NCBI GenBank assembly: GCA_014549065.1
Contig: JACDOX010000038.1
Span: 4,346,112-4,410,111, forward strand
DNA: 64,000 bases
Direction of reading: 5' to 3'
Origin: Cardinalis cardinalis
Taxonomy: Eukaryota; Chordata; Aves; Passeriformes; Cardinalidae
The number at the start of each line of letters is the position of its first letter. Position 1 is the first letter of the stretch. This document shows, in pieces, positions 35,626 to 48,350 of this stretch. The notes under the pieces are model-generated. The model did not search any database and had not been told where the DNA came from. It saw only the letters and a list, made by a program, of their open reading frames with translations. The position numbers and the translations under genes were made by a program.

Positions 35626-38600
35626 TGTCACAGTCTTTTTGTTAGACAAGATGAGCACTGAAGCCCAAGCTGAAGTATAGACTAGAAATAATTGCTTTTC
35701 ATTTGATGTAGTTATGTTGCTCTCTCAAACAAATTCAGAAAAGATGTGGAAAAGGGAGAGCTATGAGTCTGGAAGGAGAGAAAGAGAGAGAGAGAAGGAA
35801 GGATGTAGTTTGCATTTTGAAATAGGTTGGTAAGAGGTAAAATGAAAGGAGGGCTGCTGATGAATGTCTGGTGAATCCAAGAGTTCTGAGTGTTAGCACA
35901 CAGGGTTTTGGGGTGGTCAGACTTGGAATGATTGCTTTGTTAGGAAGGTCCTTCATAACTGGGTCCTAGTCTGCTCCAGGAATTTGTTGTGCTGTGGGGT
36001 GCTTGTTACAGTCCACTGCATGGTATTCATTTCAGTCTGAGAAAAGCAGGGGTTCATGTATCTCAGTATTTCTACTGCAGGATCTCTGAAAATCTTACAA
36101 ATCTAAGAAACCAGTTGTTTTTACATTTGTTTCTCTAGCACAATGTGATTGTTTCTTTAGCACTATTTATTGTTATTTGCCACACTCACATAAGTGTTCT
36201 TTATAGGTGACTGGTTTGTGGAGGAATATGTGGCTGTGCTGGGGGTTTTGAACATGACTGTTCAAAATACATATATTTAGTAATGTTAATCATGATAATT
36301 GGAAAGTTGAGGTTGGTGAAACCCATGGACACTCGAATGGCCTGATGGTTGTTAATAAATTGTTGAAGAAAATTGCTATAGGAGTCTTAGGTTTTAGGTC
36401 AGATGGAGAAATTATCCTCATACAACAGAGATGTCCTGCTCTATACAACTTCTCACAAACCTCTTAAACCGTGATTTTTCTCTGATTATTATTCCTGCAA
36501 GAATAACTGCTTGTATCTTTCCATGGGAATTGGTGACACTCCAAGTGAGTGAGAAATAAATGAGCTATTTTGCATTATGCCCAGTTCTAAAATCTGCATG
36601 ATGCTGTGTTCTTCAATGCGAGGTTGATGGTAGAGGATCCTGGTAGAATGCATGGATGTACTCTGAATGATCAGAGAGGTTTTAAGCTGAGAAATTTTTG
36701 AGGTATAGTTTGTCTGAGAGAAAAAAAAGCTGTCTGAATAAAAAAACTGACACAGACATTCTATGTATCTGACTTCTATCACAACTGTGGTTGTGTATGA
36801 TGCAGCTACCTGAGCTCCAGTATTCATCATTATTGAGAAAGGTATAGAAAGCTGTAGGGAACAGGGGTGGAAAAAGAGAGCTGGTAGTGCAGCTTTTTGT
36901 TGGAACTCTCTGAGAAGTCGTTAATAGTGTCTTTGAGTTTAAAGACATAGAAGCCCATGTCTTTTTGCCTTGAGTTCCTTTCTGTTCTGAGTATCAGAAA
37001 ATCGCTTGGTTGTCTTGCTGATGCAGTCTTGCCTGATGCATCATTTCTGTAGCTCTTACAGAACTTAAAGATCCTCATTGTTCTCAGTGAGAGGTAAAAT
37101 ATAGCTTGAGTGGAGATTATTGGTTACTCTCATCCATCTACATGAAGATAAGGTCAGATTTTGGGCTTTCAGATGTGTGATTCCCAAAGCAATCTAATTT
37201 AGAGCTTGACAAGAGGAAGAGTGCCTAAAAGTAGAAAATATTGTTCCAGAAAAAGAAGTTATTGATATGTAGCTATGGGAAAGAAGTCTAAAATCTGTTT
37301 TACCATAAAAGTCCCACCAGCTGGGCTGGCCATCACACACCATGAAGGATATCAGGTCATCCATCCTCATTAGCTCTCTTCCTTTTCTTACCACTAGCTG
37401 TCTGCAGAGCAGGGAGCATCTAAGACAAGATAGGCCAGAGATTTGGTGGAAACTCCCCATTTACTCAGTCTGTGTGAACAAAAGAAACTGTGTTGGAAAG
37501 ATAAGAACGGGAAGGACAGAAGTCTGCTGGACAGTTCCTCATCAGTTCCCCTCAGCCCACTATTCTCCCATCTTCACAGGAAACAGAAATGGAATATTTT
37601 TCAAGAGTAAATAGAGAATAAAGAGACGTCGTGCAGAGGGGAAAAAATGGAGCGGAAGGAGAAAAAAGCAGCTAGAAAAATACTGACATTTGTTACACTG
37701 TGGCATGGCCTGAAGGTCCCATTTTGTTTGTGTACCCTTCTGCCCGCCATTATTTCAAACATCACAAAAATATAGCTGTTACTCTGGGAGTGTAAAAATA
37801 AACAAATCCTGCAAGAAACAGGGGAACCAGATTTACTGTCAGAGGTCTGAAAATGCTAGTAGCAANAAAACATGTTATAGGGAATGGATATAATAAAAGA
37901 GAATTGTACAGCTTCTTAATCAAACCCACATAGATTTCAACACCACCCTGCAAGACATCTTTCAACAACATCAAAAGACAAGGAAAAAGTTGTCCTTACT
38001 GAAAATAACTTTCAATGTGCTCACTGGCACAAAACATCTTTTGGTTGCTGGGACCCAGCATACCAAAACCTAACTGCAGAACTGTAAAATATTTTCAGGC
38101 ATCAGCAACTATTTAAGAGAGATGGAATCAGGCTAGTCTATCATTGTGGGATATGCCAGCATGACAAAATCAAAACCAAGCCTGCTTTGAACAAGCAGAA
38201 TGAAAGAGATTTTGAAACAAGTTCTTTGAGCTTTTTGTCCCCCATCTACTTGGGATCTTGGATTCTGATATGCCATATCCTGGGAATACGTGTGCAGCTG
38301 CTGGAGGAGAGGCTTTGTGCAACTGGAGTCCAGCCTTTGGTAAAGTCAGGAGGAAAGACCAAGCATCTGCCAGCTGTGCAAGGATCACATCTCACATAGC
38401 ACGTTGGTGTCTTTCCAGGCAGCTGGTCAGGGTTCAGCTCTACTCACCTAACTTTTTGAAAAATGAGGATTATACTTGCTCACTGGATTTTTTGTGCATT
38501 TTTCCAGGAANATTTAGCCCTCATATGCAAACACATTTGTCTGAAAACCTGAAGGAAAACTCTTATTTGTTCAGAAAACTCTGGCAANATTTTTAATGTA

Positions 38601-40201
38601 TATGTTAGAATCTCTAAGAAGGCCAATGAGGAGAAGAGTGAATAAGCAAATAACAGCTGATTCTAAGGTGTAACTAGTAGCAGGGAAACTGGTATACAAA
38701 GCAGGTACTAATGCCCTTGGAGTAACAGTAATATCATTATATAACAGCCAGAGAGAGCAGTAATGCTCATTGCTATACACTGTGCACCAGTTACTATGAT
38801 AAATATGCCTTTTCTTTTCTGTTTAAGAATTTATCCATGTAGAGTAATATGCTCAAAGCCAATTACATATTTTCTCTAATNGCAGCAAAAGGTGTTTCAA
38901 TCCTTTTAAGGAAGGTGAAAAGGGAAAATACTCTATTCCTTTGTTTTTCCTTAATGAATTAGTTCCATTTTTATTTTTTGAAAACAAATTTTCTAATGCT
39001 AAACACAGACATGACATTTGCTTACTGGGGGAACTGGGAAATAAATAAAAGCTCTTCGTTATGACTGGCAAAATTTAGTACATTTTGTAAGTCAGAATTT
39101 TTACACTCATTAAAAAATCTCTGTAGCTACCAAACTCACTTTACATTTTCTCAATCTATTGTTCATGTTTCTAAACTCCCCTAAACCATCTCTTTTGGGT
39201 ATTTTGGCTCTCATAACACTAAGCCTTCCCTCCTGCCAGAAATATGAAACAGCATCCAGAGGTGTGGAATCCCCCACTGCAGAGACCTTGCTCCTCCAAC
39301 AAATAGCTTTAGGCCACAGCTGTGAAATGTGTGCTAGCTTCCACTCCTGTACTTAGATTTCATAGGCAACAAAGGTCTGCTGATGATATCAATTACTCCA
39401 TTAGCTGAAAAAACAGGGGTTCATGCTGGCACCCAGCCTCCCAGGGAAGGAATGGGTGTTGTTCCACTTGCAACAGTTTTTGTGGAAAAGCCAGGGTGCA
39501 AGTCCAGCGAAAAAATAGCTGACATGCCAGTATTAAAAGTCTGAAGAGGCAAATTGTGAAGCTGAGGAAATGTCAGAAAAAAAGCATACATTGCTCTCTA
39601 CTCCAGGATTCTTGTTCAACACACAGAGTGGACAATGGAGGAGATAGGAGCTGGCAAGAACAGAAGGGATGTTCTCGGTTTCAAAAGCTGGACGGCTGAG
39701 CTTTATTTCAAATTCAGCTGCCACCTTTGTACAGGATGATGGATAAAAGTGCAGCAATAATGGATATATACAGGAAAGGTTGATTATGTTGTGCAACTCA
39801 CTTTGACTCTTAGCTTGATTGTCATTTCAACTTCAACCATCTTTTAATACATTTCTTTCAAAAAGCATTTTAATGCACTTTAAAATGGAGATATTTCTTA
39901 CACCCTGGAGTGCCTGTTGGCAGGCTGTCCAATGCCAATCTGTTGCTTCCAAGAATCTGCTTTTCATTCTACTGCAGTCCTGTCTGCAGGAGTCCTGCCA
40001 TCTCAGTGCCTCACTTACACTGACACATATGGCAGTGAGTCTTGATGNCCATGTGGAGCTGTTCATGGGCAGGCAGAAATCAAGCAGGTTTTAAGCCACT
40101 GTAGCCAGTGCTATGATTTTAATCTAGTTCTCACTGGTTCTTCACTAGAAGAATTATGAAAACATTATAAAATCATCTGTATTGTCCATCTGAGCCCTTG
40201 G

Positions 40202-40259
40202 ATAAACCACAAAAAGTCTGATAAATGGTAAAAAGTCTGAATAACCGTAAAAAAGTGCG
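40202..40259. repeat. Three imperfect 19-20-bp tandem units
   Basis: The units are ATAAACCACAAAAAGTCTG, ATAAATGGTAAAAAGTCTG and AATAACCGTAAAAAAGTGCG. The shared skeleton is ATAA...AAAAAGT.TG, and the third copy is the most diverged. It looks like a small decaying minisatellite. Confidence 0.8.
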
Positions 40260-42080
40260 ACCAGGCTATATCCATTCATTGTTTGGAGATGTGTATATGT
40301 GCATGTATTCATGATGTATTACAGGCTCATGTCATAACCTTTCAGCAAGAACACTTCATAACAACATACTGCTTTTTACCTTGTAGTTNACTGAGTTTTG
40401 CCATTTTGCAGAATTATCAAAGAAGAAAACACACTTTTCCTTCAGTTGTTTTTCTCCTGATATTTGTGAGAAGGCTGGAATCAGCACTGACCTGTGCTAA
40501 TAGGAATCACTAGCCAAAACACCACAGCTGAAGAGATTGACCTTTGCCAAAAGTGAATTCATTTTGTGGAAACCAATGGATAGGGACAGAGCAAGAGAGC
40601 AGGAGACAGCTCCGACAGTAATGGACTGTAATTGAGTTCTCAGCCTTGCTGTAAGTGCCTTGGTGCTATTGTATGTGAAAGTTGCTCTGTTTTATGCTCT
40701 TTGTTAGGTTCTGTCAAGCCCCATTTAAAATAATGAGGCCCCTTCACTCACTTTCTTTCCATGTAGTTTGTAGCAGACAAGAGAACTTTCAAAGGAAGAN
40801 CAAAAACTCATCTGCTGAGAAGAGGAAGATGTTGTTAATTACTGATACCCAGGATTCCTGCAGAGGCAGTTAGCCAGGTGTGACCTTAACAAAGGACAAA
40901 TCAAACACACTTTCAGCCAACACCTTCTGCTCCCAGGAGGTTCAAACTCACTCTGGATCCCCTATAGAGCTCATGCTCTCTAGCAGCCTATCACACATCA
41001 CAGGAACAGGATGGATATAAAGAATAATGGGTCTTAGAAGAACCTTTATGAAAGTTGTGTTTGAATTGGGAGGAAAGGCCATGTGTGGAGAGATGCTGAG
41101 CACTCACAACCATGCAATTCTCCAACAGAGCTGAAATGCCCATAGTTCCTTTGCATGTAGGACAGCTCTACTGTGAATTGATTGANGTCATGATCGGGTG
41201 TGTGCTGTAACTATACGCAACTGTTCAGGGTGCAATAACCTGCATGTGACACAATATCCATTAGCTGATCCTGCTACTAATGACACTAATGAAAAGATAT
41301 TTTGCCCTTACACAACTCCTCTTAATCACCTTTGAACAAAATGTAAAATATTAACCACTGTTCAGAGATGAAGGTGGGCACAGGTTTAATTACGGCTTTC
41401 TTCCCTTGTACTAAGAGGATTGCAAATCAGACACAAATCCAGCTGACTGCACGATCTTTACTGATCAAAGTAGGAGCTTAGGGCTTGAGGGTAGAATGGT
41501 CTATTACTTCTGGGCTGAGGAATGAAGATCCAGTTGGTTTGTCTCTGTCACAGCAGCACCAAATTTCAGCATCTCTCACTTTATAACCCTGTTTTGAGAA
41601 AGGGGTAAATACATAAAACTCTAAGATACAAGTTTCTTTTCTTCTTCAGAATGGGAAGCCAAAAGAAATTAGCTGATAGAGTGAAAACTGTGGAAAAGAC
41701 GTAAGGACCTGGCAAGCAGAACCTGGAAAAATTCATCACATGACACCCATTCTANCATTGGGTTTGCTTGCAATGTATGAACAAACCATTAGATGTCCCT
41801 TTGCGCCTTGCAAAGCTCCAGATAGNGCATAGTCCCTAGGTAAAAAAACTTTCCAACAGGAAAAAAAAAAGCTGGAGCTCATGCTGTGCAGAAAACTTTC
41901 TGCTTTTTTGCCTGTTGTGGTGCTTTTTAGTAAATTCCATTAATTCAAGAAGGAACATGTTTCATGATATTAAACAAACTACAGGCATTCTCCACTCTCT
42001 ATGTTAAGCGTATCATTCTAGTATGTTGGCCAGTGTTGAACTTCAAGGCTATTGGAGCAGTATGTTGCTATTGGAGCTAC

Positions 42081-42110
42081 TATCTACCTACCGCTCTGGG
42101 CAGGTAGATA
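42081..42110. repeat. 9-bp inverted repeat with 12-base loop
   Basis: TATCTACCT (42081-42089) and its exact reverse complement AGGTAGATA (42102-42110). Just upstream the word GCTATTGGAGC occurs twice (near 42048 and 42068). No function can be assigned. Confidence 0.75.
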
Positions 42111-45100
42111 ATGTGCTCTTGCGAAGTTTAAAAAGGAGGTCCAGCTCTGGAGCTTTACTTTGCCCTCCTGTAGGAGGAAAAGTTATCCTAAAATACTGAA
42201 AAAGCAGCAACAAGTGCATCTGCCAGAAAACATGGCAAGCAGCATGGGGCTGGGAGGAAAGGTTTCTCAAGGTTGCTGTGGTCCAGAAGAGGGANCCTCT
42301 GTAAGGTATTGAACAACATCCTTTCTTCACAGGAAGCAAGAAGATGAGTGGTCTGTGTTCTGGATGCTTGCCTCTTAACNCATCTACTCCTGTGTTGTCA
42401 GCAGTTTACCACATTCAACATGTGCCTTAGGTATAAAGAAAGGAAGAACAGTTTATTATTTAGTCATAAATGTAATTTTATGATCTCTAAATTGGTGAAA
42501 AGACAAGAATTGTTTGCTATTCCAGCTCTGATCACATGTAGAGCTGCAGAAAGCGACACAAGGCTGAGTCTGCAAGAAACCTTATGATAACTCATTGCTA
42601 ACTATCCCCAGAGCTGCTGCTTTTCTTCCACAATATTACTTTTCAGAATTCATTATTTTCTTCCTTCTTTCCTTTTGAACACTCTCCTTTTGCCTTTTCT
42701 CAAAGATCCCATTACCAGTACTCTCCCCTTGCTTCTGTCTATCTCAGAATCAGGTAATATATTTTTACATTGGGTTGGGGCTTTTTCCCTCCTTTTTTGG
42801 TGTATAACTTTGTTCTTCTGAGTACAAGAAGACTTAGACAAAGCATTATGAACTCCAGTCTTTAAGTCTGGTGTTTATTCGCCTTCTGGTTGGTTTTATC
42901 TTTAGAGCTATTTATTATCAGCTGTTCTCTTCTTTGGTGTTTCTCAGTGGTGGGACTCAGGTTCCTTTATTATACACACCAGCTGAAATTTATATTCACT
43001 GTTCTCTCATAATAACAGTAAAAAGAAGGGAAGATATCTTATGCTGTCTGTTTATTAGCAGCCTAGAAGGTCTCTTTGGCACTGGTGTTGCTGATATAGT
43101 TCTGGAGGCACCAGATTTGAGACAGAAAGTGGCATTTGCAATGACAAAGACTTCACATTCCTCACCTTTCTGACTAGCTCACTGTCAATTGCTTGGTTGC
43201 ATTTTATTAAGACAATGTTTTATGCTATTATTTTTTACTTTGCTTCTGTTGCTTGTGTACATTTAAAACTGCTGTTCATCTTGCTGCTCAGGGCTTTCTG
43301 CAGCACAAGACGCACATGGACTATGACTTAAGGCTGTCTGTGGAAGAACTGGGGAGCTGGGAGCTATGTGCTCACATAGCCTCATCCATTACATTTTAGG
43401 AACTTGGTTTGGGCGGTAGTGTAGAACTACAGGGCAATAATGTTCTGGAGGTTCATGTTCTGCATGTATTTTCCCATGGCACAGAACAGCACAACTGGGG
43501 CTGCCTGCAAAGCAGACACCCCAAGCTCAAGGTAGAAAGCACATATAAAATAGCCAGAGGAAATTTTTGCAGTACAATCAGTGCCACCGTAGTAATTTAA
43601 GTTACATTTGAAAAACCTGTCCAGGGTCTGGGGACAGGTTGTCAATTCTGTTTTACCTGAACCACACCCTAATTTGAGGCTTGTCTGAAAAGCTCTGTAA
43701 CATGCTCTGCCATGAGTCTCTGATATTCTTCAGCGTGAGTGCTCACTGCAGTAGCCAAGCAGAAGCTTGGAGACTTTAACTGATCTGCTTGCTGTATCAT
43801 CACCTAGGGAAGAGATTCAGTGTCATATTATTGTTATTGGACTCAAGTTTTAGTGCTTTTTTTAAAGTTTTATTTAAGTAAATAGATTTTGCCTATTTAC
43901 AGTAATTTCTCAGAGCTGGCTCGACTTTGGCCATCTAAGAACCAATCCCTACAAGACTCATTAGTATTGTAACTGCAGATGGATTGCACTTTTGTCGTTC
44001 TTTGTTTAAAGACTTGTTCTAGGAAGAAAAGTGTTGCATTTTCAGTAAAAAACCACCCACCTTCATCTGTGATCATCCTCTCTCTTTTATTGTAGCCAAG
44101 TTAGTAGCAAGAGAACAGAAGTTAGGTGGCTGGGCCATGCTAGTAATAGTACAGCATTTGCAGAAATACGAAACCCATGCTGAGATCCTCATCTCAATCC
44201 TAAAAGCAGGGAAGTCTCTGCTGACAGTCTCGAGCTCCAGTGAGATTTTATGGCTCAGTACTAGAGCATCCTCTTGTTTAAGCTGATTTTCAGGCCTGTG
44301 AGGCAGTGCAACATCCAGAAAGGTCCACTTTCTTGCAAAACTGGTTGGTCTGAAGCTGCAATGAAGTTGCCTTCCTATGATTACTGGTCCAGCACTGCAG
44401 AAAATCAAAATTCCACATTAGAGTTTGGAGGACAAAGGAATCCCTGGGATATAAAGAGCTGTCCCCTGTGAGAAACAGGACTTAGGCAGATAGTTGAAGA
44501 AGTCAGCAAGCTCCCCTTGAGCTGGATGGGATTCAATGAGTGGCATAGCTCTAGGAAGCAAGAAGAATGTGGCAAGAAATATTTATAAGGAATCCACTTA
44601 CTCTTTAACTGTAATCTGGATTTCACTTTGTTTGACTTGCATATTTGGGGGAAGTATGGAAAGAACATTTGAGTTCCCAACAGCAAAACCTGGGATGCAA
44701 AACAATAATATCTAGAGGGAAGGCTTTCTTTCACTTTGCTACAAATCACTTGGCACAAGCTTCTTTATGTGCCAACCTGCAAGAACTTCTCATGCCTCTG
44801 ATCTCAGTTTTCATTAAACTCCACTCACACAGTGGTTCTCATAAGAGGCAATGCAACAGCCTGCAAAAGTGATCCAGGTGAGAGGTGAGGAGCAGGAGAG
44901 TGATGGAAGTCTCACTTCTATCTGGGCTATTTTTATACTGCTCTCATCAGCACAGTACCAGGATGCCTTCCACTAGCACAACAAGCTGCACAATTAGCCT
45001 CTTGTAACTGTGCCTCTTTCTCTTCCCTCCCACATCCACTGTGCACAGAGGGATTGTGGTTTCAACTAAACACTTTAAATGCAGAACTAGAAGTTTATAG

Positions 45101-45822
45101 ATCTTCAGTTCCTGATACTGAACATGGTGGGTTGTTAATGGCTAAGCCAGAAGCATTCTAACAATGTAATATAATATGACATAACATAACCCAGCATGGC
45201 ATAAGTGATAACATAAGTGATCTTCACCCATAGCACTTATTTCTCCCTTGAAAAACACTAAAAAACTAACCTGTAGAGAGCTACCAGCATAGTTAGTGCC
45301 AGCAGGGAAGATACAAGAGCCATTTCCCAACAGGAACAGCTGGCATCCCTGTTGGTGTCATGGGTGAGAGGTAAAGGCCAGATAGGTGTGTTTGATGAGC
45401 AGCAGTGGTGAGTCAGCTCCCAGTGACTCCATGTTCACCACGACAGCAAGGCAGACAGGAGAGAGAGGCTGAAATACAGAAAAATGAGACAGGAAACTAC
45501 AACTAAGAAAAGCTTTTTTCCTGGGCCACGGATCNGGGTAATACTCTGGGCCTCACATGCCTGCCTCCTTCAATGCCATTTGATCTCTAATTGCTGCAGC
45601 AGCTTTGATGGGCTGTGATCCCCACTGTGGCTTTGAGACGAAGTAAAATATGGGCAAAGTAGGAAGAATCATCGATTCTGGTACATAATTCATAAAACTC
45701 CTGTGTAAAAGATCCAGTTCATGAATTCCAAGTTGATGAAATATTCAAAGGAAGATAAATATATTTGCAGGTATTAGACTCTCTGGCACTTAAAATCTCT
45801 CAGGACATTGTGCCAGAGAGTT

Positions 45823-46469
45823 NCCAGCCACGTTAATCACGCTGTGCTGTGAGTAACCTGCTGCAGAGTGCACACTCTGCCAGATAAGGAGAGATAGGAG
45901 AGCAGGCAGCTGGAGAGTCATGGATGGCACCAAAACCACCAGCCTGGCTCCCAATCACCAGGGTCTTAGGGTAGCTTGGTGCCCCCAATGGACTTTGTGA
46001 GAGGACATTGGACAGAGTGAGAAGCCTGGGAAAGCCCTCAGAAAATGCTTCCTCTAAGTGGAGGCACTGGGTTGTTCTGGTCTGTCCCAGGGGTGCACTG
46101 AAACGTGGAAGCCATTGGAGACCGAGTGGACAAGGCACTGCAAGGTCCTGAGTGGGCAAGGGAGGGCACCAGTGACCAAGTACGCAGTTACTATCAGTGA
46201 TCTCTCTGGCATATTCTCACAGCCATCATCAAAAGCCCTGGGGAGAAGGGCTCTGTAATGTGGTGTTGGGATCTCCCATACACATGGGACTGGTGACTGC
46301 AGTCACCACTACTCTCTGAGCACTCACATCTCCCAGCCCTGGAGAGGTGCATCTGGGTCCTGCTACCTTCGGCTCCCAGGGCCATCATATCTGACATCCC
46401 AGAGTCCCTCACAGCATCAGGTACACACTCCACAAAGCATCCCACACACCCCACAAAGCATCATCACTG
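45823..46469. other. GC-richer non-coding block with palindrome and 21-bp repeat
   Basis: Clearly less AT-rich than its surroundings. It contains a perfect 18-bp palindrome TGGTGACTGCAGTCACCA (46291-46308) and a repeated CCACAAAGCATC at 46430-46441 and 46451-46462. ORFs of 108 codons (45833-46159, minus) and 86 codons (46194-46454, minus) reflect the reduced stop density and resemble nothing known. It could be an unrecognised old repeat. Confidence 0.4.
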
Positions 46470-48114
46470 AAGGCTCAGACATGTCCCATTTCTCTTTAAG
46501 GGAGACGTAGTCTTTAAGTCTTGCCACAGTAGTCAAGTCGGTCACACCTCACTGACCAGAAGGTTATATCAGTAATTACAAAATATCTACCCGCTGAAAT
46601 ATGAGGAAAGCTTTACCCAGTAGAGCTTGTCACCATCTCCTCCCTGTTAAGCTAGTCTCGTTCTGTGGAAGTAAGAAAGTCATGCTCCCTTTTCAAAGCT
46701 CTGGTGTGAGACCTGGCCAAATATTGTGTCTGGCAGGATCTGAAGGGTCTTTTGCATGCTAGACAAGAAAGTCAGCCAGATGCAAGTTGAGAAGAAACAG
46801 CAGAGGCCATTGAACTGGAGCTTTTTAGGAGCTAGAAAGTAATATGTCTGGAAAATGTCTAAGGGGCAGCAATATATGGACTTCCTGGTGTCACTTAGCT
46901 TATGAACTACTGTATTTTTGGAAGGAAAGTTTTAGATCTTGGCTGGAATAAACATTCATTGTCCAATTTTATATATGTTTTAGCTTTATAGCTCAGAGTT
47001 TCAAGAATATGCATATAGCTGTTTTCTGTTTGCTCTTCCTAGATGTGAGTTAAAACCTCGGATTATATGATGGCAAAAGGCAAGGACAAGTCTCTGCAGT
47101 GATGACATCAATGCAATAATATCCTAATGCTTATAATAAGCATGAACTTCTTACTCAGTATCTAAGTGTATGGCTGAGAAAACAGGAGTCACAAAATAGA
47201 AATCATGGGAATTCACAAACACTGCAGGAGAAAAACAGTCAAAGATAATCTAAGAAATATTTTGCAGCAATCACCACTGATTGGTAGCATGCCCCAGTCA
47301 TGAATTTCTTTGTATGCTTCTTGGTAGGTTTCCTAACCAGTGCTGGAAATGGGTTTCCACTGTAATTCTGGGTAGAAATCCATGAAGTTTCAGAAAGGTG
47401 TGCATATGCTCCTAAGCAGTCACAGCCATATAAATGTAATTACAAAGATAAAACAAACCCATCTGGTGAGCCAAGGAAGATGTGCTCTACTTCTAAGAGT
47501 CAGTCACCCAGTGCCCAGAGTGATGGCAATCAGACCATCCTTTCTTCTCCAGATCAGTGAAGACTGAACTAGTTGATATTTGGTACAGAAATNCCAACTT
47601 TACCTAATCTTCAGATTCCAGCCCTCAGGACAGGACAAGTTTGTCTAAGGTCAAGAATCAACTGTTCCAGAATTGCAATCAATGTCTTCAGGAAGGCAAA
47701 GACTGTCTTAGTTTCTATTTTCTTTTTCATTATTAATGCAGCTAATGGGCCTAGGGTAAATAGGAGCAGAAAATATTGTTGCCAAACATCTTAAAAGGTT
47801 TTCAGCTGGAGTCCTGAGAGCTATTACACTTCCAGAGAGCACAGAATAATTTGTTTATCTCTTCAGTATTTATACTCTTTCATTCAATGCAGTTGTGAGT
47901 TGTTTTATTTTATTATACTAGTGCAAACAGATCCACAGAGAGACTATTTACTTTCAAAATGAAGTAACCTATGTGTGTATATTAAGTCATGCGCATGCAG
48001 ACTGAAGGGTACTCCTAAAGGCTAATTTAGGTAAAAATAAAGGAAATCAGCCTGCTCAGTCTTTTTCCACAGTCAATGAAGTGAGAGAGCTCTTCTAAGC
48101 TGGTCAACTCACGG
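46470..48114. other. Non-coding stretch, no gene recognised
   Basis: Ordinary AT-rich sequence with ORFs of at most 73 codons. I see nothing I can identify. Confidence 0.5.
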
Positions 48115-48350
48115 CATCTAACATAAACGTCTGTAACCATTATCTCTCCACAGGCTGTAAAGTGAGGCTGGCCTGCCCCATATTATCATTATTCTCGTAA
48201 ATACCCCTATGGCTGGAGCATTTATTGACACAGTGACATTGAGGAAGGTTAAATCCAGCTTTAAAAACCAAGTGCATTTATAATGGATTAGATAAACTGC
48301 ATTAAATCCTTGCACAGCCTCTGGAAAATGGAAATAAACTGAACTGAATA
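48115..48350. other. Candidate conserved non-coding element
   Basis: Compact motif-rich sequence without repeats: CCCCATATTATCATTATTC, AGCATTTATTGACACAGTGACATTG, and TTATAATGGATTAGATAAACTGCATT. The TAATGGATTAG word is a paired TAAT/ATTA homeodomain-type site. It looks like a vertebrate enhancer by texture, but conservation is untested. Confidence 0.25.

Larger units (their letters stand above)
35626..45822. other. Non-coding stretch with small local repeats
   Basis: No gene recognised. Contains an interrupted GA-rich tract (35779-35803), a triplicated 19-bp unit (40202-40259), a 9-bp inverted repeat (42081-42110) and a 12-bp tandem pair ATAAGTGATAAC/ATAAGTGATCTT (45201-45224). ORFs reach about 117 codons and are not supported by domain, length or context. 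Confidence 0.5.

Noticed and set aside
40202..40259. Three spaced units as a CRISPR-like array
   Set aside because: The units adjoin without spacers, are diverged, and the genome is that of a vertebrate.
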